Positions 1 through 10,265 of a stretch of DNA of 64,000 nt are shown piece after piece. A program made the position numbers and the translations under genes. The notes under the pieces are model-generated. The model was not told the origin of the DNA. It saw only the letters and a program-made list of their open reading frames with translations, and did no database searches. The first letter of the stretch is position 1. Each line of letters begins with the position of its first letter. This DNA is from Vibrio gallicus (lineage in GTDB: Bacteria; Pseudomonadota; Gammaproteobacteria; Enterobacterales; Vibrionaceae): positions 1,488,001 to 1,552,000 of the forward strand of contig NZ_AP024871.1 in NCBI RefSeq assembly GCF_024346875.1. The letters are read 5' to 3'.

Positions 1-486
1 TTTTTGCTTTAAAATCAAGTCAACGGCACTTTGATATGCTTGTTGTTCACTTTGATTATCAGAATACTTACCTGTTGAATCGGGTTCTGCTGCTGGTTGT
101 GGGGCAACCTTAGGTTTGGCAGCCTCTGAACGAACCTTATCTAGTTCAATAAACAGCTCTCGCTGGCGGTCGACTAGCTGTTGCATTTGGTGTTGATTTT
201 TCTCTAACGCGCCGTGCAACTCGCTTATCTCGATAGACATATCATCTACCTGTTGTTGCAAGCCCGCTTGAACTCGATTGCTGTTGCGCAGTAGACGCTC
301 TAATCGCTGTACGTCGGTTTCTTTTCGGCTCGCTGAAGTACTAGATGAAGTCGTGCTTGTTGTAGAGACACTGGCTTGGTTAGTAGATGAGCTAAGATCA
401 GAAACTGGAGCCGGTGCGGCAGACGCGAAGCCTGCCACACTAGCAAGTAACGTAAGCGTAATCGCTCGCTTGTTACTAATTAACAT
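1..486 (-). CDS. cpoB: CpoB (YbgF), Tol-Pal associated periplasmic protein, 3' part missing
   Basis: This is the N-terminal 162 codons of CpoB; the gene runs off the left edge. CpoB works in the periplasm and coordinates peptidoglycan synthesis with Tol-Pal driven outer membrane constriction. The start is the ATG at 486. A signal peptide is visible (basic LISNKR, a hydrophobic stretch, ASA cleavage region near residue 23). A Ser/Thr-rich linker follows. Residues about 58-110 form a Gln/Leu-rich coiled coil (VQRLERLL onwards), which in the family makes the trimer and binds TolA. The last visible residues (QQAYQSAVDLI) begin the TPR domain. It is the last visible gene of the tol-pal operon, 16 bp after pal. 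Confidence 0.93.
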   Translation of the reverse strand, partial: MLISNKRAITLTLLASVAGFASAAPAPVSDLSSSTNQASVSTTSTTSSSTSASRKETDVQRLERLLRNSNRVQAGLQQQVDDMSIEISELHGALEKNQHQMQQLVDRQRELFIELDKVRSEAAKPKVAPQPAAEPDSTGKYSDNQSEQQAYQSAVDLILKQK

Positions 487-502
487 GTTTACTACCTTTC
501 GA

Positions 503-1060
503 TTAGTAAACTAGAACCGCACGACGGTTCTGTGCATAAGCTTCTTCAGATTGGCCTAGTTCTAGAGGCTTCTCTTCACCGTAGCTTACGATAGAGATTT
601 GGTCAGCTTGAACACCTGACGCTTGAAGATATTTAGAAACTGCTGTTGCACGACGCTCGCCAAGTGCGATGTTGTACTCAGGTGTACCACGCTCATCAGC
701 GTGACCTTCGATAGTCACTTTAACATCTGGGTTTTCACTTAGATATTGTGCGTGAGCTGACAACATTTCTTCGTATTTTGCGCTGATAGTTGAGTTATCA
801 AATTCGAAGTAAAGAGTTGAAGTTTCAGCAAGTGCTTTTTGCTTCATTTCACGCTCTGCTGCAAGTTGCTCTTCTTCAGTCATTGGCGAAACAACAGTGG
901 TATCTGTAGCTTGTGCATTTTCATTACCAGCTGCTTGTTGTTGATTGTTAGTTTGTTGAGCATCAGAAGCATCTGTTGCATCATCTGATGAGCTACAAGC
1001 TGTCATAGCTAGAACTGGTAGTGCGATTAGCAGACCCTTTAAAACCTTGTTAAGTTGCAT
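503..1060 (-). CDS. pal: Pal, peptidoglycan-associated outer membrane lipoprotein
   Basis: Pal is an outer membrane lipoprotein that binds peptidoglycan and is recruited to the septum by TolB. The 185-residue protein has a lipoprotein signal with lipobox MTAC (Cys22), an acidic and Gln/Asn-rich linker to about residue 70, and then a C-terminal OmpA-like domain. That domain carries the family motif [12 protein letters not shown], whose Asp and Arg contact diaminopimelate. Length and order (tolB upstream, cpoB downstream) match the family exactly. Confidence 0.97.
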   Translation of the reverse strand: MQLNKVLKGLLIALPVLAMTACSSSDDATDASDAQQTNNQQQAAGNENAQATDTTVVSPMTEEEQLAAEREMKQKALAETSTLYFEFDNSTISAKYEEMLSAHAQYLSENPDVKVTIEGHADERGTPEYNIALGERRATAVSKYLQASGVQADQISIVSYGEEKPLELGQSEEAYAQNRRAVLVY

Positions 1061-1095
1061 GTTTTCTTTTCCTTTTCGTATAGAAAGTAGCTAAG

Positions 1096-2445
1096 TTACA
1101 AAAATGGTGACCAAGCAGGAGCTCGAACGCGCCCGTTTGTAGCTGGAAGCCTGGCCTTAAAGCGGCCATCGATAGAGACCATCGACAACACATTATTTTT
1201 ATTATACATAGAGCTGTATATCACCATTCCGCCGTTTGGCGCAATGCTTGGAGACTCATCCAAGAGTGTTTTAGTTAAAACTTGAACAGCTCCGGTCTCC
1301 AAATCTTGTTTTGCCAAATTAAATCCTGAGGCACTTTGATTAACCATAATCATAAAGCGGCCATCTGGTGTGATTTGACCACCCAAGTTTTGATTCCCTT
1401 GCCAAGTAATTCGCTTGGTCGCTCTTGAATCCAAATCTACTTTATAAATCTGAGGCTTACCACCTCTATCAGAAGTGAATATTAGTGATTTGCCATCTGG
1501 GTACCAAAACGGTTCAGTATTGTTTGCTCTACCGCGCGTAATCTGCTTAAGCTTTCGGGTTGCCAGATCAAGGGTATAAACCTGTAAACTGCCAGATTTA
1601 GACAATACGATGGCCAAGGTTTTTCCGTCTGGTGAAAAACGTGGAGCACCGTTATGGCGTGGGAAAGAAGTCAGCTTTTCACGCTTGCCGGTATAGATAT
1701 CCATCATGAATATCTCGGCACGACCATTTTGGAAGCTTACATAAGCAAGCTTACGACTATCTGGGGACCATGCTGGCGACATCAAAGGTTGCTTTGAGCG
1801 TAAAACCAAACGCTCGTTGTAGCCATCGTAATCTGCGATGCGCAATTGATAAGGATATTTGGCTTTATCGTTAATAACGACATAGGCAATACGCGTTAAA
1901 AATGCACCTTTCTCGCCAGTAAGTTGCTCATAAACCAGATCAGAAATACGGTGCGCGTATTCACGCAATCTAGGACCGGGAACCGTGGCAACCTTGTTAA
2001 ATAGAATATGGTCTTGAGATAAAACCAGGTTGCCATCTTTTAGGGATTTCGATTTCCCTTTGGTCAAACTGCCGCGCACAATATCAATCAGCTTGTAATT
2101 AACTCGATACTTACCGTCAGCTGTTTTGGTAATGGTGCCTGTCAGTAGTGAGTCCACGCCCATCGATGACCATGCTGAATAGTTAATATCAGTATCAGTG
2201 TATGGCGTTTGGGGCATTTGACCGACAGCAACTGGGCTAAACTTACCACTACGTTGTAGATCAGAGGCAATCACCTCACTTACATTGTGTGGCAGTTTTC
2301 CAGGGCCGTCCCATTTAAATGGTACGATAGCAATCGGACGAGCAGAGTTTATCCCTTCGGTAATCACTAACTCTAATGAGGCATGGGCATAATTTGCCAT
2401 ACCAATAAATAGCATTGCGCTAATAAATAAACGTCTTATCACCAT
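1096..2445 (-). CDS. tolB: TolB, periplasmic beta-propeller of the Tol-Pal system
   Basis: TolB is the periplasmic protein that links TolA to Pal. I chose the ATG at 2445 (449 residues). A longer reading from 2466 would overlap the end of tolA, and the start at 2445 gives a normal signal peptide ([10 protein letters not shown], cleavage near AHA). The N-terminal domain (to about residue 180) is followed by propeller blades with repeated SPDG/SPDS motifs, for example [11 protein letters not shown] and [11 protein letters not shown]. It sits 7 bp after tolA and 35 bp before pal. Confidence 0.95.
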   Translation of the reverse strand: MVIRRLFISAMLFIGMANYAHASLELVITEGINSARPIAIVPFKWDGPGKLPHNVSEVIASDLQRSGKFSPVAVGQMPQTPYTDTDINYSAWSSMGVDSLLTGTITKTADGKYRVNYKLIDIVRGSLTKGKSKSLKDGNLVLSQDHILFNKVATVPGPRLREYAHRISDLVYEQLTGEKGAFLTRIAYVVINDKAKYPYQLRIADYDGYNERLVLRSKQPLMSPAWSPDSRKLAYVSFQNGRAEIFMMDIYTGKREKLTSFPRHNGAPRFSPDGKTLAIVLSKSGSLQVYTLDLATRKLKQITRGRANNTEPFWYPDGKSLIFTSDRGGKPQIYKVDLDSRATKRITWQGNQNLGGQITPDGRFMIMVNQSASGFNLAKQDLETGAVQVLTKTLLDESPSIAPNGGMVIYSSMYNKNNVLSMVSIDGRFKARLPATNGRVRAPAWSPFL

Positions 2446-2452
2446 ATAATCC

Positions 2453-3508
2453 TTAATCAGGTGCAACGGTCAACCGAATACTCTTCAGTTTTTCAGCCAC
2501 TGCTGGGTCTTTAGGTAGAGGGAAGCTATTCACCTGCGCAATGGCGCGGTGGGTTGCGCTGCACAAGGTTCGGTCACCCGAGATTGTCTTCACATCGCTA
2601 ACAATAGCGTTCGAACCCGTCGCAATTAAACGCAAGTCAACCTGACATGTTTTACCGCGATAGGAGTCCTCAACTAAAAGCTTTTGTTGAATCATCTGTT
2701 TGTAAATAGAGCCGTAACGACTTAACTCATCCGCGATAAAGCGGTTCTTAGCCGCAGAGTTGCTTTGCGACTCTTGCTCTAAGCCTGAGAATATATCGTT
2801 AAGCGCAGCTTCTTGTACTTTACGCTCTTTTGCTGCCTGCTCAGCCCGTGCTTTTTCTTTTCTAGCTCGTTCAGCAGCAGCCTTGGCTTCTTTCTCTTTA
2901 GCAATGCGCAATTGCTCTGCTTTACGCGCTTTTTCAATGGCAACTTTAGCGGCTTTCTCTTTGGCAATTCGAGTTGCTTCCGCTTTTGCGGCTTTTTCAG
3001 CTTCGCGTTTTGCTTTTTGTTGAGCCTGCTTTGCCGCCTTCTCTTTCTCTAATCGATGTTGCTCAGCTTTGTTAGCCGCGGCCTGTTTTTGTTTACGGTC
3101 GGCTTCAGCTTTCTTTGCTTGTTGCTCGGCTTGTTGGCGCTGCTTCTCTTTTATAATCCGCTGCTGCTCAGCTTCGCGCGCCTTTTTAGCCGCGGTTGCT
3201 TTATCTTGAGCTAAACGACGAATGCGCTGCTCTTCTGCCTTACGGTTTTTCTCTAGCTGTTCACTCTGTTTACGCAGCTTTTCGACACGTTGCTGTTCTG
3301 CTTTTTTGGCGGCATTGCGCTCAGCGCGGATCTTATTCGCTTGCTGCGAGATCACACTTGGGTCTATCACCACCGCCTGCACCATATTTGGTGTTGGCTT
3401 GGGCTTTGACATATTAAAGTTAGTTCCCCAAATCAACGCCACCAGCAGCAGTAAGTGCACAGCTCCTGATATCACCAATGATCTAACGAACTTTTTGTCT
3501 TTTTTCAT
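2453..3508 (-). CDS. tolA: TolA, inner membrane to periplasm spanning protein
   Basis: TolA is energised by TolQR and reaches across the periplasm to Pal/TolB and CpoB. The 351-residue protein has one N-terminal membrane segment (residues about 11-30), then a very long Lys/Ala/Glu-rich helix (about 50-245) with KAE and AKEK repeats, and a C-terminal globular domain with two cysteines (KTCQVDLRL and TLCSATHRA) expected to form the family disulfide. The low-complexity helix creates several open frames on the opposite strand that are only shadows. Confidence 0.96.
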   Translation of the reverse strand: MKKDKKFVRSLVISGAVHLLLLVALIWGTNFNMSKPKPTPNMVQAVVIDPSVISQQANKIRAERNAAKKAEQQRVEKLRKQSEQLEKNRKAEEQRIRRLAQDKATAAKKAREAEQQRIIKEKQRQQAEQQAKKAEADRKQKQAAANKAEQHRLEKEKAAKQAQQKAKREAEKAAKAEATRIAKEKAAKVAIEKARKAEQLRIAKEKEAKAAAERARKEKARAEQAAKERKVQEAALNDIFSGLEQESQSNSAAKNRFIADELSRYGSIYKQMIQQKLLVEDSYRGKTCQVDLRLIATGSNAIVSDVKTISGDRTLCSATHRAIAQVNSFPLPKDPAVAEKLKSIRLTVAPD

Positions 3509-3520
3509 GTGCGCCGGTAT

Positions 3521-3964
3521 CTATCCTTTGATATCCGTTAACAAACCCACTTTTTCAATGCCAGCTTGATTGAGTTCATCCAATACCAATACCACATCCG
3601 CGTAAGCGGTTTTGGCATCGCCACCTACCGCAACCGGAGAGTTAGGTGAAACCTGACGTTCCGCTTTCACTCGTACGATAAGGTCATCTAAGCTCATGCC
3701 ACGCTGAACTTCTTCATCGTTAACACTCAGCCCGAGCTGACCATCTTTGTTTATCTCAACAATAATAAAGCTAGCGTCACCATCGCCTGCCAATTCAGAA
3801 GCAGGCTTAGCCGAGGTTGTTTTTGGTAGATCAACGTCGACGCCTTGGGTGACAAATGGAGAGGTCACCATGAAGATGATCAACAATACCAACATCACAT
3901 CAATGTAGGGTACTACGTTGATCTCTGCGGTCATCTTACGTTTTTTTGGTTGATAACCTGCCAT
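3521..3964 (-). CDS. tolR: TolR, proton-channel subunit of the Tol motor
   Basis: TolR, with TolQ, forms the proton-driven motor in the inner membrane that energises TolA (ExbD family). The 147-residue protein starts with a basic cytoplasmic tail, then one membrane helix at about residues 20-38 that contains the essential aspartate (Asp22 in [11 protein letters not shown]). A periplasmic domain follows. It lies 3 bp after tolQ and 12 bp before tolA, so the three genes are probably translated together. Confidence 0.97.
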   Translation of the reverse strand: MAGYQPKKRKMTAEINVVPYIDVMLVLLIIFMVTSPFVTQGVDVDLPKTTSAKPASELAGDGDASFIIVEINKDGQLGLSVNDEEVQRGMSLDDLIVRVKAERQVSPNSPVAVGGDAKTAYADVVLVLDELNQAGIEKVGLLTDIKG

Positions 3965-3967
3965 AGA

Positions 3968-4651
3968 TTACGCCTTATCACTCATCGCTTGACGGTGCAA
4001 GATAGCATGGAATTCTTCAGAAAAAGTGGCGTATGAATGCTCTAGTTTACCCACTCGATTACTCAGGCGGTTGTAGAACATAACCGCAGGGATCGCCGCA
4101 AACAGCCCCATTGCAGTAGCAATCAATGCCTCTGCAATACCAGGCGCAACCATAGCTAAAGTCGCTTGCTTAACCTGCCCTAGCGCGATAAAGGCATGCA
4201 TAATCCCCCAAACCGTACCGAACAGTCCGATATAAGGACTGATCGAACCAACAGTTGCTAAGAATGGTAGGTTGGTTTCAAGGTCATCTACTTCACGAGC
4301 AACCGCAACGCGCATCGCACGTCCCGTACCTTCCATAATAAAGTCTGGTGACTCAACATTGGTACGACGCAAACGAGCAAACTCAGAGAAGCCTGCATAG
4401 AAAATCTCTTCGATACCAGAGATGTTCTCTTTGCGCGCTTTTACCTCTTGGTATAATTTACCAAGGTCTTTACCAGACCAGAACTTATCTTCAAAGGTTT
4501 GCGTTTGAGAGTATGCAGTCGAGATGATCTTACTGCGGTTGATAATCATCGCCCAAGATGCAATAGACATCCCTACTAGGGTTAGCATTACCAGTTGAAC
4601 CAGAAAGCTGGCTTCTAAAATTAGGTCAATAAAATTGATATCCGCATTCAC
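3968..4651 (-). CDS. tolQ: TolQ, stator subunit of the Tol motor
   Basis: TolQ is the polytopic inner membrane partner of TolR (MotA/TolQ/ExbB family). Three membrane segments are visible near residues 15-35, 135-155 and 170-192. The conserved stretch [19 protein letters not shown] marks the second segment region. The length of 227 residues is typical. The ATG at 4651 is separated from the ybgC stop by a single base, which suggests translational coupling. Confidence 0.97.
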   Translation of the reverse strand: MNADINFIDLILEASFLVQLVMLTLVGMSIASWAMIINRSKIISTAYSQTQTFEDKFWSGKDLGKLYQEVKARKENISGIEEIFYAGFSEFARLRRTNVESPDFIMEGTGRAMRVAVAREVDDLETNLPFLATVGSISPYIGLFGTVWGIMHAFIALGQVKQATLAMVAPGIAEALIATAMGLFAAIPAVMFYNRLSNRVGKLEHSYATFSEEFHAILHRQAMSDKA

Positions 4652-4652
4652 G

Positions 4653-5072
4653 TTACGAAAACTCCGAGATAATAAAATTTGGAATTGCAGTTGGCTTCAT
4701 TTTTGATGTATTAATACATGCTACCCGAACCACTGCCCTGCACAATACCTTCCCATCGAGATTGACTATCTCTTGACAAAAATCCAAAGAGACACGTTTT
4801 AATTGCGAAACGTGTGTTTTTACCGTCAATTCTTGGTCGAGTTGTGCACCCTGTAAAAAATCGATATCCATATGCTTAACAACAAAACCCAGTTGTTGTT
4901 CTAATAAGAGCTGCTGACTCACGCCCTTGGCTCTTAATAATTCAGTTCTTGCTCGTTCAAAGTATTTTAAATAATTTGAATGGTATACGATCCCACCGGC
5001 ATCGGTATCTTCATAGTAGATACGGATGGGCCAATCAAATGTCGAGTTCTCATTTGTAGAGGTTGTGGTCAT
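4653..5072 (-). CDS. ybgC: YbgC, acyl-CoA thioesterase of the tol-pal operon
   Basis: YbgC is a cytoplasmic hot-dog fold acyl-CoA thioesterase that opens tol-pal operons and has been linked to phospholipid metabolism. The 139-residue protein carries the 4-hydroxybenzoyl-CoA thioesterase motif [16 protein letters not shown] near residues 19-34, which includes the catalytic Asp. It is the first gene of the operon. The 258 bp between it and cydX hold its promoter and the cyd terminator; the ybgE gene that lies here in E. coli is absent. Confidence 0.94.
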   Translation of the reverse strand: MTTTSTNENSTFDWPIRIYYEDTDAGGIVYHSNYLKYFERARTELLRAKGVSQQLLLEQQLGFVVKHMDIDFLQGAQLDQELTVKTHVSQLKRVSLDFCQEIVNLDGKVLCRAVVRVACINTSKMKPTAIPNFIISEFS

Positions 5073-5294
5073 AGGCTTTGCATATACCTGAATATAATAA
5101 ATTTCTCTTATATTAAATCAAACCACATTCTTGATTTATGTGACACGTTTTTTTGATAAACACATGACTTTTGTACGCTAGTTGACCATTTTTCTCGCAA
5201 ATTGAACCGCAACTAGCAATGTCAAACCTTACCCTATGTAAATATGTAACAAAATCCATTTGTTCACATCAATTCGAATATTCATTCAGCCATA

Positions 5295-5321
5295 TAAAAA
5301 GGCCCCCAATTCTGGGAGCCT
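5295..5321 (-). terminator. Rho-independent terminator after cydX
   Basis: Read on the minus strand, a GC-rich stem (GGCTCCC paired with the GGGGGCC side) is followed by TTTTTAT. It lies just 10 bp after the cydX stop and ends the cydABX transcript before ybgC. Confidence 0.8.
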
Positions 5322-5330
5322 AATGGATTA

Positions 5331-5441
5331 TTAATCTATTTTATCTTGGTCCATCATCTCTGTGTGTTCTAACCACAGCGCATTGATGATACCAAAAGCA
5401 CAAGCTAGTAACACACCTAGAATCCAAGCGAAATACCACAT
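5331..5441 (-). CDS. cydX: CydX, small subunit of cytochrome bd oxidase
   Basis: A 36-residue single-span membrane protein that begins MWYFAWILGVLLAC and continues AFGIINALWLE, the recognised CydX (YbgT) signature. CydX sits beside CydA and is needed for a stable, active bd oxidase with its haems. The ATG at 5441 follows the cydB stop at 5454 by 12 bp and is preceded by an AAGGAG ribosome binding site. It is too short for usual ORF length cut-offs. Confidence 0.95.
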   Translation of the reverse strand: MWYFAWILGVLLACAFGIINALWLEHTEMMDQDKID

Positions 5442-5453
5442 GTTTTGTACTCC

Positions 5454-6590
5454 TTAATAAAGTGAATTCTTGTTTTCTTCGATGAACTTATCATCCAAAC
5501 GACCAAACATCTTGTAGTAACTCCAAGTGGTATAAGCCAAGATAATTGGCACCATAACAAACGCTACAACCGTCATTATGTTTAGGGTTAATTCACTTGA
5601 GGTTGCATCCCACATAGTCAAACTCTGAGATGGATTCAGGCTAGATGGCATCACAAATGGGAACATAGAAAGACCCGCAGTGAAAATAATGCCCGCATTA
5701 CCTAAGCTTGAGAACACGAATGCAAATCCGCCACGCTCAATACGAGACATCAAGGCTGCAAGTAGTGGCATCGCCAAACCTATAATAGGTGCGGCCCACA
5801 TTGCAGGGTATTTGGCGAAATTATTCATCCAAGCACCCGCTTCTACAATAACCTCTTTAGTGAGTGGGTTTGACGGCCCTGCTAAGTCCATTTGACTGGC
5901 AACCACATACCCATTCAGGCTTTGGATCCAAACGCCTGCGATAGCAAACAGTGCAACCGTTGCAATCCCCATTAACTGTGCCACGGTACGCGCACGTTTA
6001 TGGACATCAGCAGTCGTTTTCATCTGTAACCATGTCGCACCTTGTAGAATAATCATAGCTAAGCTAACTAATCCACATAACAGTGCAAATGGGTTAAGCA
6101 AACCAAAGAATGACCCATGGTAAGTAGGCATCATAAAATCAGTCAGCTGAAATGGTATGCCTTGCAGCAAGTTACCAAATGCCACACCAAATATAATCGG
6201 CGGAACAAAGCCACTAATGGCAATACAGATGTCCCAGCTATTACGCCATTTCGGGTCTTCAATCTTAGAACGATAATCCAATCCTAGCGGACGCAACCAC
6301 AGTGCGGCTAGAGTCAGAATCATAGCAAAATAAAACCCTGAAAAAGAGACCGCATAAACCAAAGGCCATGCCGCAAACAACGCGCCACCAGCGGTGATAA
6401 GCCATACTTGGTTGCCATCCCAATGGGGGGCAATTGAGTTGATCATCACGCGGCGTTCGCTATCATTTTTGCCGATGATAGGAACCAGTGCCCCTACTCC
6501 CATATCAAATCCATCGGTAACGGCAAAGCCAACGAGCAATACGCCAACTAGCAACCACCAGATAAATCGTAAAACTTCATAATCAAACAT
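5454..6590 (-). CDS. cydB: Cytochrome bd ubiquinol oxidase subunit II
   Basis: CydB is the second large subunit of the high-affinity quinol oxidase that reduces oxygen to water at low oxygen. The 378-residue protein has about eight to nine membrane helices. It starts with the typical DYEVLRFIWWLLVG and has the GFDMGVGALVP and HWDGNQVWLI motifs. It is 15 bp downstream of cydA and 12 bp upstream of cydX, so the three form one transcription unit. Confidence 0.97.
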   Translation of the reverse strand: MFDYEVLRFIWWLLVGVLLVGFAVTDGFDMGVGALVPIIGKNDSERRVMINSIAPHWDGNQVWLITAGGALFAAWPLVYAVSFSGFYFAMILTLAALWLRPLGLDYRSKIEDPKWRNSWDICIAISGFVPPIIFGVAFGNLLQGIPFQLTDFMMPTYHGSFFGLLNPFALLCGLVSLAMIILQGATWLQMKTTADVHKRARTVAQLMGIATVALFAIAGVWIQSLNGYVVASQMDLAGPSNPLTKEVIVEAGAWMNNFAKYPAMWAAPIIGLAMPLLAALMSRIERGGFAFVFSSLGNAGIIFTAGLSMFPFVMPSSLNPSQSLTMWDATSSELTLNIMTVVAFVMVPIILAYTTWSYYKMFGRLDDKFIEENKNSLY

Positions 6591-6605
6591 ATTTACGCTT
6601 CCTTA

Positions 6606-8195
6606 TTACGCTTCTACTTGGCGTTCAACGCGAGATTGTGCGTCTTGATTGCCTTCTTGTTCGAAGTGATAACGTCCTGTTTTCAGGCTACTTGGACCCT
6701 TGCGAGCAAACTTAACCATTAGATAAGCTTCTGCAATTAGGAATACAGTGTATAGAGCTATAATGGCAATTAGGGAGCTCCACAATTGACCAACCGTTAG
6801 CGCAGATGCCGCTACACTGGTAGGCAATATTTCACCCACAGCCCATGGCTGACGACCAAATTCTGCAACAAACCAGCCTGCTTCAATCGCAATCCATGGT
6901 AGTGGAATACTCCATAGTGCAGCTTTAAGTATCCAAGGCTTCTGTTGGATTTTTTGGCGACAAGTCTGAACAAAGGTAAGACCAAACACCAATAGCATGA
7001 TAACCCCACAGCCAACCATAATACGGAATGACCAGAATAGTGGCCAAACGGTAGGGATAGTGTCATCCGCAGCAGCTTGGATCTGATCTTCGGTTGCATC
7101 AACAACCTTGTCGGTATAACGCTTAAGTAGTAAGCCATAACCAAGATCATGCTTCACATCATCAAATGCGGCTTTATTCTCTTCGCTGCGATCTCCGCCA
7201 CGTAGTTTTTCTAAAAGCGCATAGGCATTCATACCATTACGAATACGATCAACGTTTTGTTCACGAAGATCACGTAGGCCTGTTACCTGCGTATCGAGTG
7301 AACGGGTTGCAATAATACCCATAGCGTATGGGATCTTAATCGCATAATCCGTTTCCATTGTTTCTTGATTTGGAATACCAAATGCGGTGAACGCTGCTGG
7401 AGCTGGCTCGGTATGCCACTCGGCTTCAACCGCTGCTAGCTTCACTTTTTGTACTGCGCCCATTTCATAACCCGACTCATCACCAAGGACCAGAACAGAA
7501 AGAATGGCTGCCATACCAAAAGAAGCGGCAATCGCAAACGAACGACGAGCAAATGCTACATCACGACCTTTGAGTAGATAGTAAGAACTAATGCCCAGAA
7601 CGAACATCGCACCTGCGGTATAGCCTGACGCTACAGTATGTACGAATTTAACCTGAGCGACTGGGTTTAGAATCACCTCGGAGAAACTCACCATTTCCAT
7701 ACGCATGGTCTCGAAGTTAAACTCCGCGCCCACTGGGTGTTGCATCCAACCGTTGGCAATCAGAATCCAAAGCGCAGAAAAGTTTGAGCCAATTGCAACT
7801 AACCAAGTCACACATAAGTGCTGACGCTTAGATAGGCGATCCCAACCGAAGAAGAATAATCCAACAAAGGTGGATTCTAAGAAGAAAGCGACTAAGGCTT
7901 CAATCGCTAATGGTGCACCGAATATATCACCTACATAGTGAGAATAGTAAGACCAGTTCGTTCCAAACTGGAACTCCATGGTAAGGCCGGTAGCAACGCC
8001 GAGAGCGAAGTTAATACCGAATAATTTGCCCCAAAACTTAGTCATATCCTTGTAAATCTGCTTACCTGTCATCACGTAAACGGATTCCATAATAGCAAGC
8101 AAGAAGGCCATACCTAAGGTAAGAGGGACGAATAGAAAGTGATACATTGCTGTCAGCGCAAACTGCAGCCGCGACAGATCAACTACATCTATCAT
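6606..8195 (-). CDS. cydA: Cytochrome bd ubiquinol oxidase subunit I
   Basis: CydA carries haems b558, b595 and d and the quinol site. The 529-residue protein has the N-terminal [20 protein letters not shown] segment with a haem-ligand His near residue 18, a long periplasmic Q-loop (about residues 255-380), and the family hallmark [12 protein letters not shown] near residue 445. The length matches the long Q-loop E. coli type. The ATG at 8195 has a GGAG site upstream. An FNR-type site lies about 190 bp before the start. Confidence 0.97.
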   Translation of the reverse strand: MIDVVDLSRLQFALTAMYHFLFVPLTLGMAFLLAIMESVYVMTGKQIYKDMTKFWGKLFGINFALGVATGLTMEFQFGTNWSYYSHYVGDIFGAPLAIEALVAFFLESTFVGLFFFGWDRLSKRQHLCVTWLVAIGSNFSALWILIANGWMQHPVGAEFNFETMRMEMVSFSEVILNPVAQVKFVHTVASGYTAGAMFVLGISSYYLLKGRDVAFARRSFAIAASFGMAAILSVLVLGDESGYEMGAVQKVKLAAVEAEWHTEPAPAAFTAFGIPNQETMETDYAIKIPYAMGIIATRSLDTQVTGLRDLREQNVDRIRNGMNAYALLEKLRGGDRSEENKAAFDDVKHDLGYGLLLKRYTDKVVDATEDQIQAAADDTIPTVWPLFWSFRIMVGCGVIMLLVFGLTFVQTCRQKIQQKPWILKAALWSIPLPWIAIEAGWFVAEFGRQPWAVGEILPTSVAASALTVGQLWSSLIAIIALYTVFLIAEAYLMVKFARKGPSSLKTGRYHFEQEGNQDAQSRVERQVEA

Positions 8196-8381
8196 AAGAG
8201 CTCCTTGAGTGTCTTCCTAGACACAGGTTAAATCAAATAAGGAGTTGTTAACGTAGTGTTTTAATTATTAATCTTGGTGAAATCAATGGTTAAAACGTTG
8301 TTAAGCAACTTCTAATATACCTGGCCGTAATACTAAAGGTTTCGCTCGTTTGTTTCAAAGGCTTTATTTGCGATTTTGTCC

Positions 8382-8395
8382 TTGATTTACATCAA
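8382..8395 (-). promoter_or_regulatory. FNR-type binding site upstream of cydA
   Basis: The sequence TTGATTTACATCAA is an exact match to the FNR consensus TTGAT-N4-ATCAA. It lies in the 332 bp between cydA and ruvB, about 190 bp before the cydA start. The cyd operon is a known FNR and ArcA target in enterics. The rest of this gap is AT-rich and I see no other clear site except the ruvB terminator. Confidence 0.7.
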
Positions 8396-8495
8396 GAATA
8401 ATGAAGTGAACTGACTGGCATTATTGACCTAAATTAAGGATATGCCAAAAACTGTGATGAAGTTAACACTGGATACTCAGTTAAAATAAGACAAT

Positions 8496-8518
8496 TAAAA
8501 AGGGGCTTACAGCCCCTT
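8496..8518 (-). terminator. Rho-independent terminator after ruvB
   Basis: On the minus strand GGGGCT-GTA-AGCCCC is followed by TTTTTAATT. It begins about 10 bp after the ruvB stop and separates the ruv genes from cydA. Confidence 0.85.
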
Positions 8519-8527
8519 AACAATTAA

Positions 8528-9538
8528 CTACTTTTCTACATCAAACCCGAAATGCAAATACGCCCTTTCGGTAACAATTCTGCCCCGTGGGGTGCGTTGT
8601 AAATATCCTTGCTGAATCAGATATGGCTCAAGAACATCCTCGATAGTGTCCTTTTCCTCACCAATTGCAGCTGCCATATTGTCTAACCCAACCGGGCCGC
8701 CCGAAAATTTCTCTATAATCGCTAACAATAACTTGCGATCCATATAGTCAAACCCGAGGCTATCGACATCTAGCATATTAAGAGCTTTATCCGCTGTATC
8801 ATCATCAATATGACCATTGCCTTTGACTTCAGCGTAATCTCTAACCCGACGCAGTAAACGGTTGGCAATACGAGGCGTGCCACGAGCTCGTCTGGCAACC
8901 TCTAGCGCCCCTTCAGAAGCCATGGAAAGATCTAAGCAATCGGCACTGCGTTGAACTATGTGTTGCAGATCTTCAATCTTATAGTATTCAAGCCTTTGTG
9001 TGATGCCAAAACGGTCGCGCAGCGGTGAGGTCAATGAACCTGCTCGTGTAGTTGCACCGATAAGAGTAAAAGGTGGGAGATCGATTTTAATTGAACGAGC
9101 GGCAGGTCCCTCGCCTATCATAATATCAAGCTGATAGTCTTCCATTGCCGGATATAGCACCTCTTCAACCACTGGGCTTAAGCGATGGATTTCGTCGATA
9201 AATAAAACATCATTCTCTTCGAGGTTAGTCAGCAGTGCGGCCAAGTCCCCTGCTTTTTCGAGTACAGGGCCTGAAGTGGTGCGGATACTCACTCCCATTT
9301 CATTGGCGACAATGTTGGCAAGCGTAGTCTTACCCAGACCTGGAGGTCCAAAAATAAGTAAATGATCTAACGCCTCACCACGCATTTGTGCAGCCTTAAT
9401 GAAGATCTCCATCTGGCTACGTACATGGTCTTGGCCTCGATAATCCTCAAGCTTTTTGGGACGAATAGCTCTGTCTATTGCTTCTTCATCTTTAAAAACA
9501 GGACTGTCGGCTGCGATTAATCGATCCGCTTCTATCAT
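8528..9538 (-). CDS. ruvB: RuvB, Holliday junction branch migration ATPase
   Basis: RuvB is the AAA+ motor that pulls DNA through the RuvA-bound Holliday junction. The 336-residue protein has the Walker A motif [12 protein letters not shown] at about residues 63-74, the Walker [11 protein letters not shown] near 113, sensor 1 region GATTRAG, and the C-terminal winged helix ([12 protein letters not shown]). It starts 2 bp after the ruvA stop, so ruvAB is one unit, as in enterics. Confidence 0.98.
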   Translation of the reverse strand: MIEADRLIAADSPVFKDEEAIDRAIRPKKLEDYRGQDHVRSQMEIFIKAAQMRGEALDHLLIFGPPGLGKTTLANIVANEMGVSIRTTSGPVLEKAGDLAALLTNLEENDVLFIDEIHRLSPVVEEVLYPAMEDYQLDIMIGEGPAARSIKIDLPPFTLIGATTRAGSLTSPLRDRFGITQRLEYYKIEDLQHIVQRSADCLDLSMASEGALEVARRARGTPRIANRLLRRVRDYAEVKGNGHIDDDTADKALNMLDVDSLGFDYMDRKLLLAIIEKFSGGPVGLDNMAAAIGEEKDTIEDVLEPYLIQQGYLQRTPRGRIVTERAYLHFGFDVEK

Positions 9539-9540
9539 AC

Positions 9541-10155
9541 TTATACCATAGCTCTTAGAGCTTCTTTAATCAGCATTTCACTGCTCATATCTGGCTTAGC
9601 TATTTGAGAGATCACTTTAGACGCTATCTGAGGTTTGTAGCCTAACGCAAGCAATGCGCTAACTGCTTCTTCCACAGCCGCATCATCGCGCGATTGATGG
9701 CTATCAATTGGAGCGGCATCCGTAGCCGGTGTAAAGAGATCTCCTGCTCCCCAGCCTTTAAGGCGGTCTTTCATCTCAACCACCAGGCGCTCAGCAGTCT
9801 TTTTACCAACTCCTGGCAGCTTAACTAGCGTTGAGATATCTTCATTCTCTACACAACTTACAAATTGTGACGCAGTCATTCCAGATAAGATACCTAGCCC
9901 TAGTTTTGGGCCTACGCCATTGGCTTTGATCACTTCTCTAAATAGTGCGCGCTCAGAAACCGTGTTGAATCCATACAATAATTGAGCATCTTCACGTACT
10001 ACAAAATGTGTATATACAATTGCTTCTTGTCCTACATCAGGCAGCTCATAAAAACAGCTCATTGGCATTTGAACTTCATAGCCAATACCGGAGACTTCAA
10101 TCAATAATTCTGGTGGCTGCTTCTCTAAAAGAGTGCCTCGTAAACGTCCTATCAC
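9541..10155 (-). CDS. ruvA: RuvA, Holliday junction binding protein
   Basis: RuvA binds the four-way junction and loads RuvB. The 204-residue protein has the N-terminal OB fold ([12 protein letters not shown]), tandem helix-hairpin-helix motifs ([13 protein letters not shown] and [13 protein letters not shown]), and the C-terminal RuvB-binding domain ([14 protein letters not shown]) after a flexible linker. A LexA-like operator lies about 50 bp upstream, so ruvAB probably has its own SOS promoter apart from ruvC. Confidence 0.98.
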   Translation of the reverse strand: MIGRLRGTLLEKQPPELLIEVSGIGYEVQMPMSCFYELPDVGQEAIVYTHFVVREDAQLLYGFNTVSERALFREVIKANGVGPKLGLGILSGMTASQFVSCVENEDISTLVKLPGVGKKTAERLVVEMKDRLKGWGAGDLFTPATDAAPIDSHQSRDDAAVEEAVSALLALGYKPQIASKVISQIAKPDMSSEMLIKEALRAMV

Positions 10156-10201
10156 TGCATATTTCCAATTGGGATAACTCTATCCAAAGATGATAATAAA
10201 T

Positions 10202-10221
10202 AACTGGACGGATAGCCAGTA
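10202..10221 (-). promoter_or_regulatory. LexA-type SOS operator upstream of ruvA
   Basis: The dyad CTGGCTATCCGTCCAG (minus strand) has the CTGG-N8-CCAG form, which is also the form of the E. coli ruvAB SOS box. It is flanked by TA and TT. A candidate -35 (TTGTAA) precedes it and an AT-rich -10 region follows, so a bound repressor would cover the promoter. Confidence 0.65.
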
Positions 10222-10265
10222 TTACAAGAAAGGATTTAGATGAAGGTGCATAGCAAAAGAAGAGA

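Noticed and set aside
2760..3569. Several plus-strand open frames opposite tolA
   Set aside because: They are antisense to the Lys/Ala/Glu-rich tolA helix, whose codon bias keeps other frames open.
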